Below are positions 7,594 through 14,902 of a stretch of 35,479 nt of DNA, one piece after another (position 1 is the stretch's first letter; the number at the start of each line of letters is the position of its first letter). The DNA comes from Actinomycetota bacterium (lineage in GTDB: Bacteria > Actinomycetota > AC-67). The stretch covers positions 1-35,479 of the forward strand of contig JAIVGO010000107.1 in NCBI GenBank assembly GCA_020201525.1, given 5' to 3'. The position numbers and the translations under genes are program-made. The notes under the pieces were generated by a model. That model was not told the origin of the DNA. It was given only the letters and a program-made list of their open reading frames with translations, and did no database searches.

Positions 7594-8354
7594 TGTTCGA
7601 GAGGGAAGTTGTCGACGGCGTTGCCGTTCTTCGAATGACGCATGGTCCGGCAAATGCTCTCGATCTCGAGCTGTTGCAGGGAATCGGCGACGCACTCGAA
7701 GACATTGGCGCCTCGAACGCGAAGGCGCTCGTCATCACCGGACGGGACACCGTGTTTTCGGCCGGTGCCGAGCTTTTTCGTGTTCTCGAGGAAGGCACCG
7801 AGTATCTCGAGATCGCCGGCAAAGCGTTTGACCGAGCGTTCGAAGCTCTCTTTACGTTTCCCCGCCCGGTCGTTGCCGCGATCAACGGGCATGCCGTGGC
7901 GGGCGGATGCGTTATCGCTCAGGCGTGCGACCATCGAATTGCCGCTGCCGGCGGTGCGCGGATCGGGCTTGCCGAGCTCAAGGTCGGCGTTCCGTTCCCC
8001 ACGTGGGCGCTCGAAATCGTGCGGTACAGCGTCCCGCCGCCGCATTTCGCCGAGCTGATCCTCACCGGCCGGTTGTGCAATCCGGACGAGGCTCGCACGG
8101 CATGCCTCGTCGACGTCGTCGTGCCGCCGGACGAGCTGCTCGATGCGGCAGTCGCGATGGCGAGCCGGCTCGCGCGAATCCCTCCGGCCACGTTCGCACT
8201 CACGAAGCGTGCAATGCGCGCTCCAACGCTGGAGCGCGTCGAGCGTTACGGTCCCGTCGCCGACGCTGAGGGCGCGACAGTGTGGGCGTCCGATGACGTG
8301 CGCGCATCGATCAGCGCGTTTCTCACGCGGACTTTTGGCACCGACACGCGGTGA
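7593..8354 (+). CDS. enoyl-CoA hydratase/isomerase family protein
   Basis: A 253-residue crotonase-fold protein of normal length. Oxyanion-hole elements are VFSAGAEL (54-61) and GHAVAGGCV (99-107). The second catalytic Glu position is kept in GLAELKVGVPF (Glu128), but the first (Glu of GGGCEL in hydratases) is Val107. One remaining Glu is the pattern of some isomerases, so simple 2-enoyl-CoA hydration is doubtful. The ATG overlaps the DM13 stop codon. The gene ends directly against the convergent TfoX-N gene with no spacer, so no terminator lies between them. Likely cytosolic acyl-CoA metabolism; the link to DM13 and the recombinase-like gene is unexplained. Confidence 0.85.
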   Translation: MFEREVVDGVAVLRMTHGPANALDLELLQGIGDALEDIGASNAKALVITGRDTVFSAGAELFRVLEEGTEYLEIAGKAFDRAFEALFTFPRPVVAAINGHAVAGGCVIAQACDHRIAAAGGARIGLAELKVGVPFPTWALEIVRYSVPPPHFAELILTGRLCNPDEARTACLVDVVVPPDELLDAAVAMASRLARIPPATFALTKRAMRAPTLERVERYGPVADAEGATVWASDDVRASISAFLTRTFGTDTR

Positions 8355-8711
8355 TTACTTCCTCTTCTTGGTTTTCGCCTTCTTCGGCGGCAACGACGCT
8401 CCAAACGTGACGCCTCGCTTGACCCAGGAGTCGAGCTGTTTTGCGGTGCGGAGTGCCAAGGGCTCGATCATGATGAAGCCCACGGGCGTTCGGCCTTTCA
8501 TCATGTCCATCGTGTGTGTTCCCGACGCCTCGAGCAGCTTCTCGAACTCATCCGGTGCGACGCGGACCATCAACTCATCTTTCATGATGCCGCAACACAT
8601 GTTGCCGTTCAGCGTGAAGCACAGCCCACCGAACATTTTTATCTCTCCGAGCGCCGGCCGGGGACCGATGGCGTCGCGCACGCGTTCCGCAAGCCTTTCG
8701 TCGTAAGCCAT
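8355..8711 (-). CDS. TfoX N-terminal domain protein
   Basis: A 118-residue protein starting MAYDERLAERVRDA, with GGGAGAGAGAG upstream of the ATG at 8711. The TfoX-N signature KMFGGLCFTLNGNMCCGIMKDELMVRV (in part) is clear, as is TMDMMKGRTPVGFIMIEP later on. The C-terminal tail is Lys-rich (KKAKTKKRK). It lacks the TfoX C-terminal domain, as do many actinobacterial standalone versions. In gamma-proteobacteria TfoX/Sxy regulates competence; here that role is not implied and the function is unknown. It is divergent from the alpha/beta hydrolase gene 62 bases away. Confidence 0.88.
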   Translation of the reverse strand: MAYDERLAERVRDAIGPRPALGEIKMFGGLCFTLNGNMCCGIMKDELMVRVAPDEFEKLLEASGTHTMDMMKGRTPVGFIMIEPLALRTAKQLDSWVKRGVTFGASLPPKKAKTKKRK

Positions 8712-8773
8712 GTCGTCTCTCTCTCCCGCTCGCGCTAATCTCGCTCGCGGCAAACTATCAAGGGAGGGGGAAT

Positions 8774-9562
8774 TTGGAACAGTTCATCGTGGACGACCTC
8801 TCCATCGCCTTCGAGCGAGCAGGGCACGGGCCGGCGCTGGTCCTCCTCCATGGATTTACGCACGACTCGCGAGCCTGGCGTCCCCAGCTCGAAGAGCTCA
8901 GCGAAGAGTTCACGGTCATCGCATGGGACGCGCCGGGCGCGGGGCAGTCGTCCGATCCAGCGGACGAATTTGGCATCGGAGATTGGGCCGAGTGTCTTGC
9001 CGCCTTACTACGATACGTCGATGTTGAAAGCGCGCACGTCGCCGGTCTGTCTTGGGGCGGCTTGCTCGCACAAGAGCTGTACCGGCGCCGGCCGCAGACT
9101 GTCCGGTCACTCGTGCTCGCCGATACGTACGCCGGATGGACTGGGTCCTTGCCCGCACCGGTGCCGCAGGAACGACTCGCTGCTTGCGTGCGTGACTCGT
9201 TGCTCTCTCCGGAGGAGTTCGTGCCAAAATATTTGCCGGGCATGTTCGGCCCGGCGCCCCCCCGAGGCGCACTCGAAGACCTCGGACAGATTATGGCGGA
9301 GTTTCATCCGCTCGGCTTCCGCCTCATGGCGTCGGCGCTTGCCGGCGCCGACACGCGCGAGCTCTTGCCCACGATTGCCGTCCCGACGCTCTTGGTGTGG
9401 GGTGATGCCGACGTTCGTTCTCCTTTACCGGTCGCCGTTCACATGCGCGATCTGGTTCCGGGCGCCGAGCTCGTTGTCATTCCCGGGGCGGGCCACGTGA
9501 GCAATCTCGAGGATCCGGCACGATTCAACGATGCAGTCCGCGCATTCCTGCGCGACGCCTGA
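8774..9562 (+). CDS. alpha/beta hydrolase
   Basis: A 262-residue hydrolase with a TTG start. The start is supported by AGGGAGGGGG 3 bases upstream and by alignment of the family's usual N-terminus. Motifs: oxyanion HGFTHDS (26-32), nucleophile elbow GLSWGG with Ser93, acid residue in WGDADVRSP (Asp211 or Asp213) and catalytic His241 in GAGHVSN. A cap region lies between about 120 and 195. There are no secretion signals, so it is probably cytosolic. Relatives include esterases and haloacid or 3-oxoadipate enol-lactone type hydrolases, and the substrate cannot be predicted. It converges with the small gene at 9605, with only 42 bases between them. Confidence 0.88.
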   Translation: MEQFIVDDLSIAFERAGHGPALVLLHGFTHDSRAWRPQLEELSEEFTVIAWDAPGAGQSSDPADEFGIGDWAECLAALLRYVDVESAHVAGLSWGGLLAQELYRRRPQTVRSLVLADTYAGWTGSLPAPVPQERLAACVRDSLLSPEEFVPKYLPGMFGPAPPRGALEDLGQIMAEFHPLGFRLMASALAGADTRELLPTIAVPTLLVWGDADVRSPLPVAVHMRDLVPGAELVVIPGAGHVSNLEDPARFNDAVRAFLRDA

Positions 9563-9604
9563 CCGGATTTTTCTAGGCCCAACTCGTCGTTCTTCGCTGA
9601 GGCG

Positions 9605-9826
9605 TTAGTCGACCGGCTCGATCTCGGGTGCGTACAGGTTCACGATGCGCCCATCGGCGAGCTTGATTTCGAAGACTGCCTTTTCACCGGAGAAGCCGGG
9701 CGTCACCCACTCGATCGTTCCTTCGAGGCCGATGACGTCTTCCGGAACAGGATCGCCCTGGGGATCCTGACGCAACTGAACGACGCGAATGCGATCGCCG
9801 CGCAACAGGTCCTGCTTCTTCGGCAT
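9605..9826 (-). CDS. small beta-rich hypothetical protein
   Basis: A 73-residue protein. The ATG at 9826 is chosen because GGGAGGAGC lies 3 bases upstream; earlier in-frame starts have no site and give a low-complexity extension. It starts MPKKQDLLRGDRIRVVQLRQ and ends with EGTIEWVTPGFSGEKAVFEIKLADGRIVNLYAPEIEPVD in strand-rich form. The GDRIRVV and GLEGTIEWV pieces look like a small SH3/KOW-type barrel, as in many short actinobacterial proteins. There is no catalytic motif and no signal peptide. It is divergent from the membrane/beta-helix fusion gene; the 146 bases between hold both leaders. Function unknown. Confidence 0.7.
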   Translation of the reverse strand: MPKKQDLLRGDRIRVVQLRQDPQGDPVPEDVIGLEGTIEWVTPGFSGEKAVFEIKLADGRIVNLYAPEIEPVD

Positions 9827-9972
9827 GACGCTCCTCCCGACCGCCGGCGTCACCCTAGCGTGACCGGCTGGTTCCTTTCTTTTCGATTCCCCTCTCGGGA
9901 GCAATTGAAGCGTTCGTCCACGGCATGAACGCTCGGGCTGCTCGTTTTCACTGACGAGGGAGAGGGGGAATC

Positions 9973-11838
9973 GTGAAGACATATTCCGTGATCACGCCCG
10001 GGTCTTTTTCGCAGCTTCGCCGGGCCGCAATCGTTGCGTCGATTGGAGCAGGCGCGATTCATTTGGGCGCTGCACACGTCCATTTCAAGGAGTATGCGCC
10101 CGCGGGCGCTTTCATGCTTCTGTCGGGCATCGCGCAGCTTGTTTGGGCGTTCTTTCTCGCGCGCCGGCCGAGCCGCTCGGTGGTGGTCGCCGGCGTCGTT
10201 GCGAACCTCGGCGTCATCGCGCTGTGGATGATCTCGCGCACTTTCGGCCTCCCGATCGGCGCCGAGTCTTGGGTGGCCGAGCACATCCACGCGACCGATG
10301 CGCTCTGCACCGGACTCGAGCTCGTCGTCGCACTGGCCGGCGCGACGCTGTTGCGTCCGTCGCTTGCGGTCCCGTCGGGCCGGCTTCTCGGATTGGCGAC
10401 CGGTGGCCTGGTGTTGAGCGCGACTGTGACCTCGAACGACCCCGTCCGGGAGCGAGCGGTTCAGACCGCAGCCGTCATGGCAGCAGGTGCGTTGCTGGCT
10501 TTCCTCGCCGCAAAGCAGAGGTATTCCCGAGTGCGAGCAGCTCGTCCTCGACGTTCGAAGGTGCGCGCGCTCGCCGCGACGATGCTCGGTGTGACGATCA
10601 TTTTCGGACCGTTGTCGGCGCGTGCCGGTGAGATGCCGCGGACGGCGCACAACGACATCACGATTTCCTGGGACGGCGAGCTCAACCGCGCGCACGGTGT
10701 CCGCTCCGGTCACGGCACGCCGCGAGATCCGTTTGTGATTTCGGGATGGACCGTCAACAACATCAACATCAAGGACACGGACAAGGCGATTCGCATCATG
10801 GACAACTCCATTCCGGGGACCCTGACGCTCAACTGGGTGGGCAGCAATATCCAAGTGATGAATAACGATGTCGGCGATCTTCGCGTGAACGAAAACACGC
10901 CGCGCTGGGGAGATCCCACTGCTGGAATGATTACACGGAACACGTTCCGTCAGGTCGGTCAGCTTCGTCACTTCGACGGCATGTTCGCGTACAACATCGT
11001 CGGTGCCCCGCAGACCGGCGGATTGTCGTCGAAGTACCCGGATGTCCAGGCGGTCAATTTCGACGGATTCAACGGCGCGCATTTCATGAAGAACACGATT
11101 TATGGGTTCGTCGATGCCCGGCTGCATGGTCACCATCACTCGTCTGCCTACGGCACGGCCAGCCACATGCACGCAGACGGACCACACGACGCGAATATGG
11201 TCGACCACACCCGCCGCTTCCACGAGGTCTTTATCGAGGCGAACAGGATCTACACGAGTCACACGTACGCTTTGATGTACGTCGACACCGACCACGCCGG
11301 TAATGACCGGACGGCAAATTCCGAGACGAATCCATACCTCAATGCTCCGCATACGCATTTCACGCGCGTACACATCACGTCGAACCAGCTTTTCGGCGCC
11401 GGTATTCTCGTGAACGTGTTCAACGCGAAGGATGAGCGCCACACAGGAACGCCGAAGGGCCTGGTCGATATCGCGTCGAACCGCGTCACGCTCGAGCGTG
11501 ATTCCGTGAACCCGTTCAAGGTGGTGCAGGGAATCGAGATCGACCAAGCGCGGTATCTCACGCTGCGGATTCGTTCGAACGTGATCAACGGTCCGGCGCC
11601 GCTCGTCGACGTTGCTCAACTGCACTCGTTGCAGACACAAGGTGCCGGGATCGTGCTGAACCAGCTCGATCACGCATATGTGACCATCACGAGCGATCGC
11701 GTGAGTGAGCGGCAGTTCGGCGTCCAAGCCGTACAGCTGAGTAAGAGCGTTACGTGGGTGGTCAAGAGCCTGGCGACGACGAACGTCGATCAGCCCGTGT
11801 CCTATGACGCCTCCGTCGCGAACGCGCCGCAGCGATAA
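9973..11838 (+). CDS. polytopic membrane domain fused to an exported parallel beta-helix domain
   Basis: A 621-residue protein with a GTG start and GAGGGGG upstream. Part 1 (about 16-182) has five or six hydrophobic segments and motifs such as AIHLGAAHVHFKEYAP and EHIHATDALCTG, with conserved-looking His residues. It resembles small actinobacterial integral membrane proteins of unknown function. A basic stretch (RPRRSK, 191-196), a hydrophobic run (199-213) and LSARAGE follow, which together look like a complete signal peptide with an Ala-x-Ala site. Part 2 (about 220-621) has repeated Asn-rich turns (NNINIKD, MDNSIPG, MNNDVGD, EANRIYTS, SNQLFG, SNRVTL, SNVINGP) typical of right-handed beta-helix/NosD-like proteins. 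It also has a His cluster HGHHHSS. The beta-helix would lie outside the cell. Substrate and role are unknown. Confidence 0.78.
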   Translation: MKTYSVITPGSFSQLRRAAIVASIGAGAIHLGAAHVHFKEYAPAGAFMLLSGIAQLVWAFFLARRPSRSVVVAGVVANLGVIALWMISRTFGLPIGAESWVAEHIHATDALCTGLELVVALAGATLLRPSLAVPSGRLLGLATGGLVLSATVTSNDPVRERAVQTAAVMAAGALLAFLAAKQRYSRVRAARPRRSKVRALAATMLGVTIIFGPLSARAGEMPRTAHNDITISWDGELNRAHGVRSGHGTPRDPFVISGWTVNNINIKDTDKAIRIMDNSIPGTLTLNWVGSNIQVMNNDVGDLRVNENTPRWGDPTAGMITRNTFRQVGQLRHFDGMFAYNIVGAPQTGGLSSKYPDVQAVNFDGFNGAHFMKNTIYGFVDARLHGHHHSSAYGTASHMHADGPHDANMVDHTRRFHEVFIEANRIYTSHTYALMYVDTDHAGNDRTANSETNPYLNAPHTHFTRVHITSNQLFGAGILVNVFNAKDERHTGTPKGLVDIASNRVTLERDSVNPFKVVQGIEIDQARYLTLRIRSNVINGPAPLVDVAQLHSLQTQGAGIVLNQLDHAYVTITSDRVSERQFGVQAVQLSKSVTWVVKSLATTNVDQPVSYDASVANAPQR

Positions 11839-11852
11839 GCAACAGATTTGAG

Positions 11853-11881
11853 ACGGCCGGTCCGCGAGGACCGGCCGTTTG
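11853..11881 (+). terminator. intrinsic terminator after the beta-helix fusion gene
   Basis: An 11-base GC-rich perfect stem (ACGGCCGGTCC / GGACCGGCCGT) around a GCGA loop starts 14 bases after the stop codon and is followed by TTTG. The U tract is short, but the stem is strong. It separates two convergent genes. Confidence 0.85.
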
Positions 11882-11889
11882 CTGCATTC

Positions 11890-12966
11890 TTAGGACCCGG
11901 CGGCGATTGTTGCCGCGACTTGCGTCCGACGTTCGTCGAACTGCGCGGCGATCGCTTCGTCGACTTGTGTCGCCTCGTCTGGATTGGTGTCGGCGAGATC
12001 GAGTACCCCCATGTCGGCATACGCTTTCTGTACGCGATCGCCCCATAGTCCGATGTCTTTGACGATCGGGACGATTCGAGAGAAGAGCAGCCGCCGGTAG
12101 AACTGCATACGGTCGGACCGATCCTGCGCGGCGACCGCCTCGCGCACCGGCAAACCCAGGTTCGCCCAGACCTCGCCCGACGTGAACCGGTTGCGCATCA
12201 GGTAGCAGGCTTCGACGACGAATTGCTCGCGTTCGTCGCGCTCCGCTTCGGTTAGCTGCGGGTAGTAGTCGCGCAGTGCGAGCCGTCCGAAGGCGACGTG
12301 CCGTGCTTCATCTTGCATGACGTACGCATTGATCGACGAAGCGAGCGGATGAACGGCCCGGTCGCGGAAGAGAGAGAACGCCGCGAGCGCGAGGCCCTCG
12401 ATGAGCACTTGCATGCCGAGATAGGTGAAATCCCACCGCGAATCTTCGATGACTTGCCGCAGGAGCTCTTTGAGATTGGGGTTGAGCGGATAGACGAGCT
12501 TCACCTTTTCGTGCAGGTAGCGCGAGAACACTTCGACGTGACGCGCCTCATCCATGACCTGAGTCGCCGCGTAGAACTTGGCGTCGATGTCCGGCACCGA
12601 CTGGACAATTTTCGACGCACAGATGAGCGCACCTTGCTCGCCGTGCATGAACTGTGACACGCGCCACGCCTCGGCGTGCAGCCGCGCTTCCGCCTTTTCC
12701 TTCTCCGTCATGCGGTTGTACAAGTCGGTGCCGTAGATGCCGAGGTTGTACTCGTCCGGAATTTGCGCGGGATTCTCGGGATCGACGTCGAGAGACCAAT
12801 CGATGCGGGCATCGGAGTCCCACTGCTTCTGCTTCCCCTTGGAGTACAGCGACAACAGGCGGTCGCGACCGTCGTCGTACTCCCAGTTGAACACCGTGTC
12901 GTAACTACTTGGGACCTTCCACGACATCTCGTGCACCGGCGTGGTGAACAGATCGTGTGTGCTCAT
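11890..12966 (-). CDS. ferritin-like di-iron protein (R2-like fold)
   Basis: A 358-residue protein. The ATG at 12966 follows GGAGAGGGCG; longer in-frame starts give an Arg-rich non-native extension. It has a full set of carboxylate-bridged di-iron ligands with ribonucleotide-reductase R2-like order: Glu110 (HGEQG), Glu140 and His143 (DEARH), Glu190 (LIEGLAL) and Glu220 and His223 (DEARH). The duplicated DEARHxxxF motif is striking. Known relatives are di-iron oxygenases, N-oxygenases such as AurF and R2-like ligand-binding oxidases. There are no signal peptide or membrane spans. No reductase or ferredoxin gene is adjacent, so the electron donor is not apparent. It is divergent from the EamA permease gene. 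Confidence 0.85.
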   Translation of the reverse strand: MSTHDLFTTPVHEMSWKVPSSYDTVFNWEYDDGRDRLLSLYSKGKQKQWDSDARIDWSLDVDPENPAQIPDEYNLGIYGTDLYNRMTEKEKAEARLHAEAWRVSQFMHGEQGALICASKIVQSVPDIDAKFYAATQVMDEARHVEVFSRYLHEKVKLVYPLNPNLKELLRQVIEDSRWDFTYLGMQVLIEGLALAAFSLFRDRAVHPLASSINAYVMQDEARHVAFGRLALRDYYPQLTEAERDEREQFVVEACYLMRNRFTSGEVWANLGLPVREAVAAQDRSDRMQFYRRLLFSRIVPIVKDIGLWGDRVQKAYADMGVLDLADTNPDEATQVDEAIAAQFDERRTQVAATIAAGS

Positions 12967-13105
12967 CGCCCTCTCCGCATTGTCATGCAGCCATGCGAGC
13001 GTACTGGGTACCGCAGCGGAACCACAAGCACGAAGGCAGTCTCGAGGGGGTCCAGCGCGTGGCCGGGATCCCCAGGGGGGAACCGCTACGCGCTCGTCTC
13101 GGCGA

Positions 13106-13111
13106 TACCAT
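13106..13111 (+). promoter_or_regulatory. possible -10 box for leaderless EamA gene
   Basis: TACCAT (TANNNT) ends 7 bases before the ATG at 13119, and that gene has no ribosome binding site. The spacing places transcription start at or beside the start codon. The box overlaps the alternative ATG at 13110, which would then lie upstream of the transcript. No strong -35 is seen. Confidence 0.35.
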
Positions 13112-13118
13112 GCCGGCA

Positions 13119-14057
13119 ATGAGATCCGCCCCGCTCCGATTCTTTTCCGAGCGCCCGCTCCTCGCGGCAGTACTCGGCGCGGCATGCATCGCGTTTTCGG
13201 CTCCATTCGTTCGGCTTTCAAACGCATCGCCGACGACGGTCGCCGTTTTCCGCTGCACGTATGCGCTGCCCGTGCTCGGCGTGCTTTCAAGCCTCGAGCG
13301 TTTTCGCTTCGGACCGCGCACGACGCGTGAACACGTCTTGGCCGTCGTCGCAGGGATCGCATTCGCCGCCGATCTCATAACGTGGCATCACTCGATCGAA
13401 GCCGTCGGTGCGGGGCTTGCGACGGTGCTCGGCAATCTTCAGGTCGTTGTCGTCGGCGTGATTGCCTGGTTGGTGCTCAAGGAACCCGCCGATCGCCGCG
13501 TATTCGCGGCGATCCCTGTTGTGGTGGCGGGCGTCGTGCTGGTGTCGGGCGCCGTCGGCGCCGGCGCATACGGACGTGATCCCACGCTCGGCGTCATCTA
13601 TGGATTGCTGACGTCCGTCGCCTATTCGGTATTCATTCTCGTCCACCGCGAGGGCGCGCGAGATTTAAACCGTCCCGCCGGACCCCTATTCGAAGCCACG
13701 CTCGTCACGACAGTGGTCGCGATGCTGTTCGGGGTCCTGACGCGCGACGTCGACCTCACGCCGGTGTGGCCGGGGCATGGATGGCTGATCGGGCTCGCGT
13801 TGTCGTCGCAAGTTGTCGGGTGGTTGCTCCTGTCGATTTCTCTTCCGAGGCTTCCGGCCGCGATGAGCTCGGTGCTCTTGCTGTTGCAGCCCGTCGGTGC
13901 GCTGATGCTCGGTGCGGCGATCTTTGCCGAGCATCCGTCGCCGGTGCAGCTCGGCGGAGTCGCGTTGATTCTCGCCGGCGTCATTCTTGCGGCGTGGGGA
14001 CGGAGCAGTCGTCGTGCGGACAAGAAAGCGGCGATTCCAGAGCCGGCGACTCCGTAG
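13119..14057 (+). CDS. EamA/DMT family permease
   Basis: A 312-residue integral membrane protein made of two EamA repeats of about five transmembrane segments each. The first repeat runs about 12-145 (LLAAVLGAACIAFSAPFVRL ... ATVLGNLQVVVVGVIAWLVLKE), the second about 155-300 (VIYGLLTSVAYSVFILVHR ... PVGALMLGAAIFAEHPSPVQLGGVALILAGV). Known role: drug/metabolite transporter superfamily, moving small metabolites across the inner membrane; the substrate is not predictable. The C-terminal tail is basic (RSSRRADKK). Start at 13119 is preferred over 13110 because a TANNNT box lies 7 bases upstream and neither start has a ribosome binding site. Confidence 0.88.
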   Translation: MRSAPLRFFSERPLLAAVLGAACIAFSAPFVRLSNASPTTVAVFRCTYALPVLGVLSSLERFRFGPRTTREHVLAVVAGIAFAADLITWHHSIEAVGAGLATVLGNLQVVVVGVIAWLVLKEPADRRVFAAIPVVVAGVVLVSGAVGAGAYGRDPTLGVIYGLLTSVAYSVFILVHREGARDLNRPAGPLFEATLVTTVVAMLFGVLTRDVDLTPVWPGHGWLIGLALSSQVVGWLLLSISLPRLPAAMSSVLLLLQPVGALMLGAAIFAEHPSPVQLGGVALILAGVILAAWGRSSRRADKKAAIPEPATP

Positions 14058-14106
14058 TGCGTCCTTCAGCTCGGACTTTGTTACAGAGACCAAGAGATAG
14101 GGAGTG

Positions 14107-14664
14107 CTACTCCGCGAGCTGCCGGAAGGGTTCGGGAAGGTAGCTCGTGAGGACGTTGCCCCAGTCCGGCAGAGCCGCCGCGATAGCGGCGTCGTCCTTG
14201 GTGAGCCATGACAAGTGACGAAGTGCGTGTTCGAGGACTTGTGCGACCGCGATGTTCGCCGGCGCGGTTGTAGCTTCTCCGCGCGCCAGGTCGGAGCGCT
14301 GCACCGGGGTCGTTCCCCACGACGCCGGCGGCTCGGTTGTGGGCGACACGACGGCGAGATATGTGAGAACGACTTCGCTCTCCGCGTATCGCCACGATGT
14401 CGAGTGGACGACGATGGGATCGAATCCCAGGCGGCTGAGTGCCCCGACGGCGACATCCGCCGGCTCCCGGCCGGCAGGCCAGCCGACGATAAAGGAGTCC
14501 GCGTGATTGGGCTGCACCTGAATTATCGCGCCCTCGCGTAATGTCACCGGCAGTATCTCGATGACTTGCATCACGAAGTCGGCCGACCACGGAACTTCCG
14601 ACAGCGCTTCCGGCAGACCGGTGATCGATCGAGAAGGCGGTTCGTTTTCCTGTGTGCTGCTCAC
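14107..14664 (-). CDS. hypothetical protein coupled to the DUF1059 gene
   Basis: A 185-residue protein. The GTG at 14664 overlaps the stop codon of the upstream DUF1059 gene (GTGA), which decides the start and shows translational coupling. No signal peptide or membrane span is present. The middle part (FVMQVIEILPVTLREGAIIQV ... DSFIVGWPAG) and the part with VGALSRLGFDPIVVHSTSWR and EVVLTYLAVV suggest a mixed alpha/beta fold, followed by a helical C-terminus (AVAQVLEHALRHLSWLTKDDAAI). I do not recognise a family. It converges with the EamA gene 49 bases away, with no obvious terminator between them. Confidence 0.65.
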   Translation of the reverse strand: MSSTQENEPPSRSITGLPEALSEVPWSADFVMQVIEILPVTLREGAIIQVQPNHADSFIVGWPAGREPADVAVGALSRLGFDPIVVHSTSWRYAESEVVLTYLAVVSPTTEPPASWGTTPVQRSDLARGEATTAPANIAVAQVLEHALRHLSWLTKDDAAIAAALPDWGNVLTSYLPEPFRQLAE

Positions 14665-14822
14665 ACGTCGACTTCTGGGGACGGAGTCGCGATCGCCATC
14701 ACTTGCGCTTCGGTGAGCTCGGTTTGATGCGCGGTCCGTCCGTGCTCTTGGACGGCAGGAACAACTTCTTCTCTTGTTCCGCGAGTCCGCCACCCGCAGT
14801 CGCACGTCACTTGCCACTTCAT
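14661..14822 (-). CDS. DUF1059 small putative metal-binding protein
   Basis: A 53-residue protein starting MKWQVTCDCGW, with AGAGGGGGCCTC just before the ATG at 14822. It has the DUF1059 pattern: CDCG (Cys7, Cys9), then REEVVPAVQEHGRTAH with His27 and His32, and a short tail. The Cys/His set suggests a small zinc site, but this is not proven for the family. The stop overlaps the GTG of the next gene. An 80-base gap separates it from the acyltransferase gene upstream on the same strand. Confidence 0.85.
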   Translation of the reverse strand: MKWQVTCDCGWRTRGTREEVVPAVQEHGRTAHQTELTEAQVMAIATPSPEVDV

Positions 14823-14902
14823 GAGGCCCCCTCTTGTTGTTTCCACAGTAACGCGATCGTGCGGTGCCCAGGAGCGCGCTTCGCGGTAGGACGGTGAATA
14901 CG

